From: Agrypnia vestita
Taxonomy: Eukaryota; Arthropoda; Insecta; Trichoptera; Phryganeidae
Reading direction: 5' to 3'
Length of the DNA: 64,000 nucleotides
NCBI GenBank assembly: GCA_016648135.1
Contig: JADDOH010023116.1
Coordinates: forward strand, 62,001 to 126,000
Shown: piece after piece, positions 1-11,634 of the stretch
Position numbering within the stretch: position 1 is the stretch's first letter
How the letters are laid out: each line of letters opens with the position of its first letter
Program-made: the position numbers and the translations under genes
The notes under the pieces: generated by a model
Databases searched by the model: none
What the model saw: only the letters and a program-made list of their open reading frames with translations
Told to the model about the DNA's origin: nothing

Positions 1-1320
1 TTACTTTTTGAAGGAGGGCGCCGTGTTTCTTTTTTAGAAGCCGTTTCTAAAGAAATGACATCTTTTTCCTGGGACATCATTACTAAAACATGGTTTATGG
101 AAATTTCTTATGACTTGTGTATACGCGTACTTCATTAATTAATTTATTACGGAAATAAAACCGGAGACATCAAGATGAAATGATTTTAATTGATCGATTT
201 TAATTCATACAAAATCTTTTTTCTATCGACTTATTTGAAGGAAAAGCAATTTTTGATCTATTCTAATTCAGGAGTAGGTACGATGTAAAAAATAAGGTTA
301 CGTAATAGTGATAGTATCATTATCGATTAATATATAACATTATACTATTATACAATATAATATATAGTGCAGTAAAATTACCAATCTAATTACCGAATTT
401 CATTAAAGGTATATAATTGCATCACAATTTTAATCGCCAGACATATTTTTTAATTGTTTTACATTTAACAATATCGTTTACAAGGTGTGTTCACTTGACG
501 TATTATTAGTACCTTTATTAAACCCGCCCTAGGACGTGTTTTAAACACGATGCAAAAGACGTACATAAGAAAAAAAACCAGTGTGCTTACACAGGGCATG
601 ATTTAAATAATTACCTAACTGTATACATAGGTCACAAATTAAATAATTACCCACTTATGCGTATAGCACATAATTGAAATAATTACCTGCCTTTAGTACA
701 ACAGCGTTAAAGTGTTCTAATTTTCAATAGAAAAGGACTTGTTTACATTTTCGGAATAGAACGTAAATGAATACCTAAGAAACAACTAAACTCACAATTA
801 TAAGCGGTTATAAATTACGAGCATGCGAAAGTACCTACCGGCGTACGAAAAGTGTTCGATAGTTATCAGCGCGATACAAAAGAGGTGAATCAGAATTTCC
901 AGAGACAATCGGAAGATTCTTGATAGTGATAATGTGAATTAAATTATTTATTTATTTATTTTTCATTTATTGGTTTTCTTACAGCCATATAATTAATAAA
1001 TCTTGAAAAAATAAACAATTATTGATGTATATGCCCAATTACAAGAAAACACATATATACAAGAATATTAAACCAGGATCGATAAAAAAATAAGAAAAAA
1101 CAATATGTAAATAGTGAGTTTGTGTGAGTGTGTGTATTTGTGTGTTTTTATGTGACCGTGTGTGTATGCGTTTTTATGTGTCCGTGTGTGTGTTCACATG
1201 TGTGGGAAGAAAAATGTCATCGCGCGAGTTTATTATAGTTAAGGGATTTTGTAAACTGCTCAAAACTAACAATTAAATTCGTGTAAAATAAAAAAAAAAA
1301 TTTAAGTGTTTCATTCGTCT
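1..1320. other. AT-rich intergenic DNA with short degenerate repeats
   Basis: No gene is recognisable here. The word AAATAATTACC recurs at 605, 641 and 677, which is a degenerate 36-bp tandem repeat of three units. Around 950 there is a (TTTA)n-like run, and 1110-1205 is rich in GTGTG/TGTGT. None of the stop-to-stop frames resembles a known protein. Confidence 0.6.
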
Positions 1321-1373
1321 CTGTCATACAAGCTGTATGTAATACATGGTATTACATACAGCTTGTATGACAG
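1321..1373. repeat. Perfect 25-bp inverted repeat with a 3-nt loop
   Basis: Arms 1321-1345 and 1349-1373 are exact reverse complements separated by ATG; each arm contains ACAAGCTGTATG. Such a short perfect stem could be a tiny foldback or a cruciform. It is too short-looped for a typical microRNA precursor. No target duplication is evident. Confidence 0.85.
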
Positions 1374-1705
1374 TTTATAGGAGAGAAATTCCTTCAATAA
1401 GTTCCAAACTTTCATATCAAAAGCGCGCATCCGAACTACTAAAACTCACAACTCTCTCAACTTGGTAATCACGTAGCACAGAATTATAAATTATATCAGA
1501 AGACGATTACCTCTCGTATATTCAGGGGTGCTTAGATAAGTATTTTAAAGATAAAAGTTTACACATTTTATGCGGTGAAAAGTTCCAGGGAAGCTTACTT
1601 TATATAAAACATCAAAACATTTTTCATTTTTCTTGTGGGCAATATATTTATTATTTCATTTTCAACCAGCGGCGAGTTACCAATTCTGACCGCTACGTGG
1701 GCAGT

Positions 1706-1782
1706 ATCTTAGCGCCCTTGAGGTGAGTATTCGCGAAAACGGCGCTATATAAATTATCCAAATATTATTATTATTATTATCT
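1706..1782 (+). mobile_element. LINE 3' end with (ATT)n tail, CR1/L2-like
   Basis: The sequence carries AACGGCGCTATATAAATT and then an ATT microsatellite tail. The same AACGGCGCTGTATAAATT ending occurs near 15400, and a degraded version near 25870 follows an RT C-terminal coding remnant. This marks a truncated non-LTR insertion with only its 3' terminus retained. The CR1/L2 assignment is by tail style and the C-terminal peptide of the relatives, so the clade is tentative. Confidence 0.5.
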
Positions 1783-1852
1783 CAAGTAAGCCCCGTCAAA
1801 AATTGGTGATAAAGAAATTTTTCAATTGATTCAGCAACAAGATTGACATTTT

Positions 1853-2440
1853 TCAATATTGGTTGCATTATTTGTATGCATCTTCTTATATTTTATTAAT
1901 TACACTTGCATGTTTCTGAAAAACAATAATGTCTTTTGTTTTTCTAAATTAGTTGAAAAATTATTTTTAAATATTATTGCTGAAGTTCTTGATTACACAC
2001 AATTATTGAAATGTCTGAATAATCATGGTTTTTCTGAATTTACAAATCATTTTTTAGAAATGATCACGGTTTTGATAAAAATTTAGGACTTTCTATTTCG
2101 TACATAATTTTGGTCTGAAATTGAATAAATTAGAATCATTATAATTAGTAAAGCATGTAATAGTAAACAAAATAATATTAATTATCAATTAAATTTAACT
2201 AATCCCCCAATTCTAATTTTTTTTTGCAATAATTGTGTGTAATCAAGAACTTCAGCAATAATATTTAAAAATAATTTTAAAAAATATACAAAAGACGTTA
2301 TTCATTTTGATATTTTGACTTATATAAAACACCCTGATGATGGCAAGGTTTTTCCGAAACATGTAGGTGTAATAATTAATGAAATATAAGTAGATACATA
2401 CAAAAAATACAATCAATGTTTGGTGATAAAGAACTCCAAT
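1853..2440. repeat. Imperfect large inverted repeat (foldback element)
   Basis: The left arm (about 1853-2010) and the right arm (about 2222-2440) are diverged reverse complements. Both contain a TTCTTGATTACACACAATTATTG segment in opposite orientation. The right arm keeps a CTGATGA (2334-2340)/CGAAAC (2355-2360) motif that is deleted from the left arm. The short frames at 1859-2086 (+) and 2252-2452 (-) lie in the two arms and translate to AT-rich low-complexity peptides, so they are not genes. Confidence 0.6.
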
Positions 2441-2805
2441 AATATCAAGCATAATGTCCCGTACAACGAATAGTTTTTTTTTTCATATGCTAATTGTATT
2501 TATTACATGATGTTCGCAATATGCATTAAAATTGAAAGTGGTACGGTGATTCATGAGAAAAAGAGTTTAATAGAGTTGGCGATTACCAAGGTTGATAACT
2601 ATCATGAACAAAATTTGAGAGGCCTATATCATAGGTTGATGATGATGATAATGAATAGGGGACTTCAATCGTCAACAAAAGTTCAAATTAATCGTTAACT
2701 TTATCATTATTTTTACTGTACAAAAGTTGATGTTTTTAACAGGGCCATCCTCCAATATTTATAGAATCTGATCCTGTCAAATTTTACGCCAAACTCTATT
2801 CTTGC
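2441..2805. other. No recognisable feature
   Basis: AT-rich DNA. A 63-codon frame at 2507-2698 has no recognisable motif and no coding character I can support. Confidence 0.5.
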
Positions 2806-2809
2806 TGCC

Positions 2810-3365
2810 TTCAACACTCTCTTCGTATTTTCAAAACCATTCTTTTATCGATAATACCTTTCACACGACCAAACCACATCAGCGATCTTTTCTTTATTCT
2901 ATCTAAAGCCCGGTCGCCGAACAGAGATAATTTCGTACATTGACCTTACGCTACGTATCCTTGTCGCTGGCGTACAATTGTGTTTCTGTCACGCTCGCAC
3001 AGGCACAGCGAGCGAGCATGACAGCAACACAATTGTGCGCGAGCGACAAGGATACGCAGCGTAGGGTCAATGTACGAAATTCTCTGTGTTCGGTGACCGG
3101 GCTTTACCACGCTACGACCAGCATTGCATTCACTTCGAATTCGTTCATTCCTCACTCTATCGACCAACGACTTTACACACAAACGCCTTAGTGGCCGCAT
3201 TTCCATCGCTTTTAGCCTACTTACGTTTCCTTTTGCCGATTCCAGGCTTCACTTCCATACATCAGAGTTGGCACCAGAACGCCATTTCGTACCGCTAGTC
3301 TCGTGTCCTCTGCCAGATTCTTATTGGCCATAATTTCATTCACTCTCAGCCTTGCCAAATAAACA
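2810..3365 (-). pseudogene. LINE reverse transcriptase C-terminal fragment, split by a MITE
   Basis: Minus-strand translation gives pieces such as EMRPLRRLCVKSLVDRVRNE, and downstream of the MITE a segment reading DRIKKRSLMWFGRVKG. This is the familiar C-terminal arrangement of insect endonuclease-reverse transcriptases (EMR.LRR..G....DRVRN followed by .RWFGH). Catalytic RT motifs are absent. A 199-bp palindromic MITE (2906-3104) separates the two pieces. A second decayed copy of the same region lies at 14575-15260. The exact LINE clade cannot be fixed from this tail. Confidence 0.65.
2906..3104. mobile_element. Palindromic MITE with TA target duplication
   Basis: Both ends read AAGCCCGGTC inward and the arms pair for roughly 85 bp around a short centre. 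TA dinucleotides flank it at 2904-2905 and 3105-3106. The paralogous LINE copy at about 14630 shows the uninterrupted site (CTATCTACTACGC), which confirms insertion and a TA duplication. The two long frames at 2940-3191 and 2946-3206 pass through this element. A Tc1/mariner-derived MITE is the simplest reading. Confidence 0.85.
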
Positions 3366-5585
3366 AATTATTTATTTTGCACACGTCATGTTGTGTTTCA
3401 GTCAGCCAACGCTTTACCACATGGGGCTTGTTGTATTTTATTAATTAAAAGCAGTGCTTGAATTTCAGGGATCCACCCGACACATCTGGTCCCGCCCCCC
3501 CAATCCCCCTCCGAGGGAGCCGCTAGGATTGGTGGAAAGCCCAGTAGTTTCCCGCGCGCTGCTATTTCCGGTCGAGTCCGAGGGTCCTTGCAAACCGGAA
3601 ACCGTAATGTAACGATATGTAAAATATCAGTCGCAACAAATTAATCATTTTAAAATTGAGTGAGAGAAGGAAAATGTTCTTATTTTACGTTTATTAAGTT
3701 ATAATAATATATATATATATATATTTATTTACTTTTGCTTAAAAACACTTTCTTTTAGTTTTTCATCAAGGATGTATCAAATTTTGAATTTTTTTTAACC
3801 ATGTATACCAACTTTGATTTGAATTATTTTAATTTAGAAATGATATTATCCACCATGATTTCTAAAAGTATTAAAGGAATTATGTCCAGTAGGTTCAAGT
3901 CTAAGGGATATTATAATAAATAAAACAAATTGAACTGGTTTTAAATACTGATTATTGCAAAACTGACAGTTATTGTAGTATATGTTCTAATTAAGAATTA
4001 TTTTTATATAAAGTAAAATATATAAATGTATTTTTTGTGTGGGATACATTTATTTTGTTGTGAATAAAAATATAAATTCATAGTACGAGTAGGTACACAA
4101 CTTTCCATCCAAGCATATTAAAATCATTCACATTTTTCCACTTTCTACTTTTTTACCTTTTTCCTTTACTGCATTTGCTAATTATGTATAATATTGCTTT
4201 ACATTTTATCATTAAAATTTCACCATTGTTTACCTTTTTCTTTACTGCATTGTTTTGTGTTTTACTATTCTGAAAAAGTCGTTATAACTACACACTTATA
4301 ATCCTTCGCTATGCACTAGTCCTCAACTTTTATAGATGAGAAGAAAATGTATTACTATGAAAATTTTTTTTTTTATTTATACCATTATATCTACCTTTTA
4401 AAATTACATTACAATATATTTAAAAAAATTGTTACTAAAAAAAAGTGTGATAATTATTTTTATAAAAAAGAATGTGATATTAAAAAAGTGAAATTAATTC
4501 TCACTCGTTTAAAACCCATTCTAAGATGAATTACAACGTTACAGTGCTTCAATTTCAAAATTTCGGATAACTCTTGTTTACTATTTAAAAAATGTATCTT
4601 CCAAAAAAACGTCTCATATGCACACTTCAAAAGAATTTAAAGTTCACGCAGGAAAAATGTGTTGTAACTCAATTAATTACATCTCGCTTTTTTATACTCA
4701 CGTTTACTTTAGTAGTTCGGGGTGGGTACATCATTGGGTAGTATAATTTTGGATAACTCAACAGATAAATCCACTTTCCACGTTTATTAAAATATAATTT
4801 TATCAGATCCTCCGTGGGTCACTTTCCTCTCTACTGGTGTAGCCGCAGACTCCTCTGCGGGTGCCAGGGCAGATCCACTAAGATTTACTTTATCAATTTA
4901 GAAGTTAGCGAGGGACAAAGGCTTGGACTTGGGCAAAGATCACTAAGACCAATGTCGAAATGAATCTGAACATATTGACGTAATTTATCCAAAGTATTTT
5001 AATGTTCTTGGTAACATGCCTGTGATGGAATACGAATGAATATGTTGCCATTCTTATGTATAATTATCTCAAATTCCTAAGGTACAAAGAATTAGTCATT
5101 CACCAATGAATCATAAGGATAAGTGGAGCTATATCTAGGAATCAAAAGCCTACCTTAGGTAGCCTTCATGTACATCTATGGGATTAGACTGGTATTGAAA
5201 TAAGTTATACTTTCAATTTGTTTACGTATGATATGCAAAATGATTGGAATTAATATATAACATTTGTACATTTATAATAATGACATAGTTTAGCATAATT
5301 CAAAGTTTTAATATATTATAATAATTTCATAATAATTGATGACGAATGATGTCTATTGCCTGGTAATAATCCTGGATACAGGTATGGAGCCTTTATTTAC
5401 CTATTTTAAATTTAACAACTTACCTGTTTTATATCAAAGCCATGGAAAATTAAAAATTGCCACTAATTCAACTGAGAATCCTTTTCTGTCAAAATCCCAA
5501 TTTTAACCACGCCCCAAACTTTAATTGTATTAAATTATGTTTGTATTGTTATAGGAAGCAATATAGAAAGGGCTAAACAAAGATA
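3366..5585. other. Gene-free AT-rich DNA with one GC-rich patch
   Basis: At 3470-3610 base composition changes sharply to GC-rich (CCGCCCCCCCAATCCCCC and GCCGCTAGGATTGG), without an ORF or a clear promoter. A (TA)n run lies at 3706-3725. The rest is AT-rich with no coding signal. Confidence 0.5.
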
Positions 5586-5589
5586 TTAA

Positions 5590-5905
5590 ACTTTTTCCAA
5601 AATAGCAAAATGATTTTGTGGTGACATTATAAATATATTCATTAAAAATATGTATTTTTTTCAACACATATATTTCTATTTTTGATTTTTAATTTGTTAG
5701 TGTACATTGTATCCTGACGAAGGGACCATTGGCCCTGAAACATGTTGATATTTTCAATACATAAGTGGTGAAAACAAAGTACATTTTTACCGATTATGTA
5801 AAGATATTTAAAATTTCTTAATTTAAAACTAATTTATAACTGTTATAGATCTGAACCATAATATTTTATAATTAATAATGTCACCACAAAGTTATTTTTC
5901 TGTTT
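5590..5905. repeat. MITE-like element with GTGGTGACATTAT termini
   Basis: TTTGTGGTGACATTAT at about 5616 is matched inverted by ATAATGTCACCACAAAG at about 5876. The interior holds a hammerhead-like motif (CTGACGA at 5714-5720, GAAAC at 5737-5741) and then AAGTGGTGAAAAC. The same terminus (AATAATGTCACCACAAAGTG) occurs at 19805 inside the hAT element, and similar interiors occur at 41813 and 19755. Confidence 0.55.
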
Positions 5906-7550
5906 TTGAAGACTAAGTAAATTAAAATTAGCTACATTGTCTGAAAGAAGAGATTTTTCGGACCTAATTTCCTTTTAAAAATATTGATGGTTAGATGTCC
6001 TCAAGTAGATTCATGTATCTATCATGTTCTTGCTCAGTCTACCAGGCAAAACTACGAATTATATATATATTAAATTCACCAATAAATACATTACACAGGC
6101 ATAGTAATGAATAGCTTATCTGTCAGATACATATGCAGATGACTTACATCATTACAAATTTTCATTGATTGAAAATTTTCTTCTGAAATTTAAATTTGCA
6201 TTCTTATTTTAAACTTTTAACTTGATTTTCAATTGTTCGGAGGGCCATTTTTCTTTTTCCTACATTTGTAGCGCCTAATTCCAAACTCCACTAGAACGAT
6301 TTGAATAATTTCAATGAATGCCTTTGGAAATATGCAGTTTTGTAGATTTTTTATCAGCTACATGCAGAACACATTATTTCTTGCATAAATCAAGTTGATT
6401 TTGGATGTTAACAATCAGGATTTGTTCTAAAATACCACAAAAAGCTTTTCAAATATACATTTTTCATCCATAAACGAGATATTATATCCAAGATCACATA
6501 AAGTCGTTTTAGGCGGTTTTTTAATTAATCACAATGTAGTGATTAATGAGATTTATTGTCCAATTTCGCTTGTGCTACGAATTTTATGTTTGAATACTTA
6601 TTTTATTTTTCTATGTACTATTTTATTCTTTTATTTATTCTGTTAACCACATTTTATTTATTTTTTCTGTCAATTTGTTATTTATTTATAATATGTACTT
6701 TTAAAAGCTTTATTGCCGTGTTTGTTATAAAAATAATATATAATATCTCATTAAAAAGTGGGTAAAACTTATCAAATTAATGACTTTAGATCATTAAGGT
6801 GTATGTGACAAAAGAAAGAAACAGAGATTATGAGTTTTTCATTAAAAAATAGATTAACATACCTGACTGAATTTACAGTAAACATAGGTCGAATAAAAAT
6901 GCATATTTGCAACAAATAAAAGTAATTCCCTTTTCAAGGCGAGAAATAAATATTTTTTTCACTTGTATCATTTTAACGGAAATAAATTTGGTTCAGTAAA
7001 TCACTTACGAGTATACCATTATTAGTTTGAGTATTCCTCTTCAATAATTGGCAAACTTGCATATGTATGTAGTGTTGGTGTATTTGCCCCCCCACCGAGC
7101 TTTCCACGTGCTATTCGTGGAGGGCGTGGAGCTTATTGATATAGGAAGATTGAGTTTTATTAACATGGGTATCGTTTCTAACCTTTAATTTGGTTATAAT
7201 CTGCGGAAATCACTATCTGACATTTAACTAGTATTAACGGACACACTTTCATCTGAATAACTTAGAAATTCGATTATACATATATGGCCACATGAATGGT
7301 ACTAATACAACTGTCAGATTGCTACATGTTACGGTGCCAAATAATTTTTAATTAAGATAAACTATAGAAGAACCAGAGACGAAGCTATTTATATGGGGCA
7401 CGCGTGTGAGAGGGTTGCCCGGGCCTTATGCCCTGTATGCTATTTATACATATAAAAATATTCTTAATATTTTGAGCATGTTAAAATTTTTCGAGAACAC
7501 AATACTGTATTTAATCCCCAGTGAGACATCATTACCCAAGATATTTTATA
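5906..7550. other. AT-rich DNA without recognisable genes
   Basis: No coding or structured feature is supported. The 69-residue hydrophobic frame at 6556-6765 has a composition expected of AT-rich noise (Phe, Leu, Ile, Tyr). Confidence 0.5.
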
Positions 7551-7933
7551 GATGTTTCGTAGAGACGAATCTACTTTTTTGTATGGAAGTCTTTTTTTGG
7601 GGATATGGATTACGACCCATCGTATAGAATGTTCTTAGGTTTCACGGCCACTCAGAATCTTCATGTTTGTGTTTACTGGGGTATTATGCCGTGTTGTTAC
7701 GACCTTTCGGGCCGACGTTTCGAATCCCATTGCAGGGTCTATCATCAGGGCTGATGTATTGTCTTGAATGTTGGTGTTGTGGTTAAGTATCGGCTTGCAA
7801 TACCGTGCCGAAGTCATGATGTGTTTTGTATTGTGTTGTGTGTGTATGATTTATCTGTTATCTGATCACTATCTCTGCGACGGAATCTGCGACGAGAATG
7901 ACTTTGAAGCTCCGGATACGAAGATGTTTTTAA

Positions 7934-9347
7934 GGCGGTACATACATTTTTCAAGCTGTCAGAGTGGCGATATGTGTCGGATAGATCATGCTACTTCAAT
8001 ACGAGATCGAGACATGAACAAACGTCATATCAGATAAACCTTGCAAGAGCGTATTTTTTACGTGTCCCCTTGTGAGATAGAAAGGTTGCGAGGAAACGAG
8101 ACAACCATATGGAGTACCGACGTTTAAAATATATGGGAACGCAAGTCATGCTCGCGTAATATTATTAGAATTTTAAATGTTTTAAGTCTAGAATATAAAA
8201 AAGCGTATGTATATTTCTCCAATAATTTAGGTGTTGTAAAAAAAAGTAAATAACAATTTTTCTTATATCACTGTTTTTTAATTTAAAACTTTTGTCGAAT
8301 ATTTAGATATTATTTTGACTTCCGACTGAAATGTCAAAACTCCTGTAAAAATAATTGAATTTAAATAATTTTTATTTAAAATAACTACTACAACAATATG
8401 TATTGAATTAAAAATAAAATTAAAAACCATTTATCTATATTTTAAAAATTATCTCGTAAATTAATATCTTACTTGACTTTCAAATAACAATGACATCAAC
8501 GCGAACATAGCGAGTCAGCGAGCAAGTCGGCAGAAGTGACATGCGTTCAATATTAGGTTATGAGTAGAAATGCAATTTAATACAAAACTAGTTAAAAAAA
8601 AACATTATTATCTGCGATGAATAGATTGCTTTCGAATATATAATATGATATTATTTTGAACTAAAGTCAAATTTGGCATAAAAACACGTTTTAAAGTGAT
8701 TTTTTTAAGAAAAAATGATTGGACTACATGAATGCGTCCGCCTCTCCCGGCTGGCGCGCGGATTGTGATCTGCAAACTGCGTAATTTTTCGACACATTTC
8801 ATACTATAGAATTTTTATTTTTAAATATTAATTAACGTGTTTTTTATAAAAAAAATTAGCTTTTTAATAGTAAATGAAGACTCAAAGTGCGAATATAGAT
8901 ACAATATATCGTTTAAAATCATCTTTTTATATGAATAAACAACATTTGAAAATGACCAAAAATCGTAAATATTTAAGCATGTTTGAAAAATGATATCTTT
9001 TTTAATATTGAAAATTTCTTAATTTCCTACGTACAGATTCTAGATAATTAAGTAAACTTTATATGTATGAAAAAACATATGATTACATACAAATTTTAAA
9101 CGAATCATACTTTACCCGGGAACATTAAAAACGTTTTTTTGCCGCGGCCTGTGGATTAATGCCTATATTTTTCTTAATTATTATAAATAATGTTCAGTTT
9201 ATTACTTTTATATAAGAACAAAGGTTCTATCTAAGGTATCGCCCTAAAAAATTGCAATCTATCATATATTCTGATATAAATGAATAATAATAACCCACAT
9301 TTTCGTAAAAAAACACCGAAATATGCATTTGCAGTGAATGTACCGCC
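7934..9347. mobile_element. Non-autonomous DNA element with TTAA duplication (piggyBac-like)
   Basis: TTAA at 7930-7933 and 9348-9351 flanks 1414 bp whose ends are the inverted repeat GGCGGTACAT (GGCGGTACATAC left, GGCGGTACATTC right). The intact arm at about 10325 shows the empty site with a single TTAA. TTAA duplication is the piggyBac-superfamily hallmark, but the termini do not start CCC as in typical piggyBac. The interior is AT-rich and encodes no transposase; the 64-residue minus frame at 8608-8802 has no recognisable motif. Confidence 0.85.
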
Positions 9348-9795
9348 TTAATTTGAGACCATCATCTCTATTAATATTTATCGGGTGCTTGTAGATTTCT
9401 AGTGCTTCCTTGATAAGACGCGCATGGTGACTCTTAGGCTTTCCAAGGATTTTCGGTTCGAATGCAAAATGATGGCCGGTATCCAGAAAATGTTCAGCCA
9501 GTGTTGATTTTTCTGGATGACCGAGTTTGCATGCCCGTTTGTGCTCGTTGACCCTTTTGGAAATTGTACGCGCCGTTTGTCCCACGTATACTTTATCGCA
9601 GTCTTGACAATCGAGTCTATACACACCATCTGTTTCTAAGCGATCTCGATCCTTCGCTGATCTCAACAAATCCTTAATTTTTGAGTTGGTACCAAAAACT
9701 GTCTTAATGTCTCTTTTCTTGAGAGCTCTGGCAATTCTTGTATCGTTGTATCTTGTACGCGTTGTATCTGTCGCTACAGGAAGAAATGATAACAC
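9348..9795 (-). pseudogene. Penelope GIY-YIG endonuclease domain, left arm (truncated)
   Basis: The translated frame contains VYRLDCQDCDKVYVGQTART, which holds the GIY-YIG core (VYRL and VYVGQT) and the paired cysteines typical of Penelope endonucleases. KRVNEHKRA and the later KEALEIYKHP follow, matching the conserved Arg/Glu-containing helices. The frame runs into the TTAA element at its 3' end and its last residues come from that insert. The upstream RT is missing. It differs from the right-arm copy at only a few residues, for example STLAEH versus SALAEH. Confidence 0.85.
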
Positions 9796-10442
9796 TCAGC
9801 GACGCACTGGAAGGCAATGGTTACCAGAAGCGACAGATACTACGCGTCATAAGAACGAGGTCTGTTCGCCCTGAAAAACATACAGAACCTGAGTGCAAAG
9901 GCATCGCCTTTCTACCTTTTGTCCAAAGCGTTACAGATAGAATTGCCAGAGCTCTCAAGAAAAGAGACATTAAGACAGTTTTTGGTACCAACTCAAAAAT
10001 TAAGGATTTGTTGAGATCAGCGAAGGATCGAGATCGCTTAGAAACAGACGGTGTGTATAGACTCGATTGTCAAGACTGCGATAAAGTATACGTGGGACAA
10101 ACGGCGCGTACAATTTCCAAAAGGGTCAACGAGCACAAACGGGCATGCAAACTCGGTCATCCAGAAAAATCAGCACTGGCTGAACATTTTCTGGATACCG
10201 GCCATCATTTTGCATTCGAACCGAAAATCCTTGGAAAGTTTAAGAGTCACCATATGCGTCTTATCAAGGAAGCACTAGAAATCTACAAGCACCCGATAAA
10301 TATTAATAGAGATGACGGTCTCAAATTAAAAACATCTTGGTATCCGGCGCTTCAAAGTCATTCTCGTCGCAGACTCCGCAGAGATAGTGATCAGACAACA
10401 GATGAATCATACACACACACAACACAATACAACACATCATGA
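9738..10442 (+). pseudogene. Penelope GIY-YIG endonuclease domain, right arm
   Basis: The frame encodes about 234 residues: a linker (ITLSDALEGNGYQKRQIL), then the ARALKKRDIKTVFGTNSKI segment, then the GIY-YIG core with CQDCDKVYVGQT, RTISKRVNEH and KEALEIYKHP. It ends naturally shortly after the endonuclease, as expected for the C-terminus of a Penelope polyprotein. The RT domain is absent, so it cannot be an autonomous element. The apparent start is simply the first Met in the open frame. Confidence 0.85.
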
Positions 10443-10493
10443 CTTCGGCACGGTATTGCAAGCCGATACTTAACCACAACACCAACATTCAAG

Positions 10494-10560
10494 ACAATAC
10501 ATCAGCCCTGATGATGGACCCTGCAAAGGGATCCGAAACGTCGGCCCGAAAGGTCGTAAC
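10494..10560 (+). ncRNA. Hammerhead-ribozyme-like motif in Penelope 3' region
   Basis: CTGATGA (10508-10514) is followed by a strong stem (GGACCCT, loop GCAA, AGGG-A-TCC) and GAAAC (10535-10539). This reproduces the hammerhead catalytic core and stem II. Penelope-like elements are known to carry hammerhead motifs. Stem III would be short and stem I is not evident in the linear copy, so self-cleavage is not shown. The left arm has the mirrored copy at 7718-7748. Confidence 0.55.
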
Positions 10561-10720
10561 AACACGGCATAATACCCCAGTAAACACAAACTTGAAGACC
10601 TATCGTATGGCTGTATTAAGTGATCACCTTATTCAATGTGACGTTCACAATTCCACCCATGATAGACAACCACATCTATAAAATTTTGGAAGTTGTATAT
10701 ATGTTTAATACGCACACTTT

Positions 10721-11630
10721 GTTCCATATACGTGTTGTATTTTTATTACCGCCACCTGTGATTGAAATTTTTTTGTCGTTCCCATAAACCAGTACATATG
10801 TCACCGTTGGTAATGAGATATCTATATTTTTGATTCGAGTCTTTAAAGTAATAAATAACAACCCTAAATTTGACAAATATATTGTGGAAACATAACATTC
10901 GTCTGATATTAACAGGGTTTTAGAAATAATACATACAAAAAACGTAAGATTAACTACAGTTGTATGAATTTGAAATTTCAGAAATTACAAAAATTAGGAA
11001 ATTAAAAATTATATATAACCAAATCATTTTTGCAAGTAGTTGTTTCAAACATGTTTTCATAATAGTTTCTAATTAGTCATTCATTTCCCATACACTTATT
11101 TTTTGTTTTTGATTACGATTTTACGCATACATATTTCCGATTTAAGTTTTTGTATACGTTGTATCCTTACCATTATTATCCTTGAAATATATTGATTATT
11201 CAATAAATATTCTTTTTATTAATAATAACCATTCTTTTTCTTCTTCTTCCCCTTATCCTTTTGGTTCGGGGTCCCTGCGCCGCATAAAAGGTTTCAACTA
11301 TTCCCATCTTAGGCTTCGCTCTCCACGTCAGCCCAATTTAGTTGCAACCTCGCTTCGCAGCAGTCCTCCAACTGTTTTCGCCAGCTCCTCCTTGGACGGT
11401 CCCTTGGTCTTCTGCCTTCCGGCTTTGCCTGAAATATCTATCTGCCGGCATCCGCAAGATATAATAACCATGCACTCAGTAATTTCAATCATTGAAGACG
11501 TTTAAAATGTAATATTTATTAAATATTGTTTAGGTATATAATTAGCAAGGAAGATCGTAATCTACCCACCAGGACACGAACGGATCGTCTATTTCATTAT
11601 TCTAATGTAATCCCAGCAAGCACCTTTCTA
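10721..11630. other. AT-rich DNA without recognisable genes
   Basis: I see no conserved motif. The 107-residue frame at 11182-11505 is rich in Ser, Pro and Arg and has no domain I recognise; a small GC-richer patch at 11260-11420 may be an old LINE scrap. Confidence 0.4.
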
Positions 11631-11634
11631 TACT

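Larger units (their letters stand above)
7626..10601. mobile_element. Penelope-like element: head-to-head inverted partial dimer
   Basis: The arms carry the same 3' region and GIY-YIG endonuclease in opposite orientation: minus strand 9348-9738 plus 7626-7933, and plus strand 9940-10601. About 200 bp of unique upstream element sequence (9739-9939) lies between them. Both outer ends have the CTGATGA/GAAAC hammerhead-like motif. ATCGTAT direct repeats flank the complex, so it probably inserted as one unit. Inverted arrangements are known for Penelope elements. The left arm is split by a 1.4-kb TTAA element. Confidence 0.8.
7555..10720. mobile_element. AGAGACGAA-family repeat interrupted by the Penelope complex
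   Basis: The left part (7555-7625) resembles the start of the repeat at 32365, including TATGGAAGTCTTT and TTACGACCCATCGTA. The right part resumes at about 10602 with a TAAGTGATCACC...CCCATGATAG stretch matching 32460-32510. The Penelope complex therefore sits inside an older copy of that family. ATCGTAT is repeated at 7619-7625 and 10602-10608, consistent with a target-site duplication. Confidence 0.65.

Noticed and set aside
2940..3206. Overlapping ORFs of 83 and 86 residues on both strands
   Set aside because: They pass through a palindromic MITE; only the end of the minus frame is a genuine LINE fragment.
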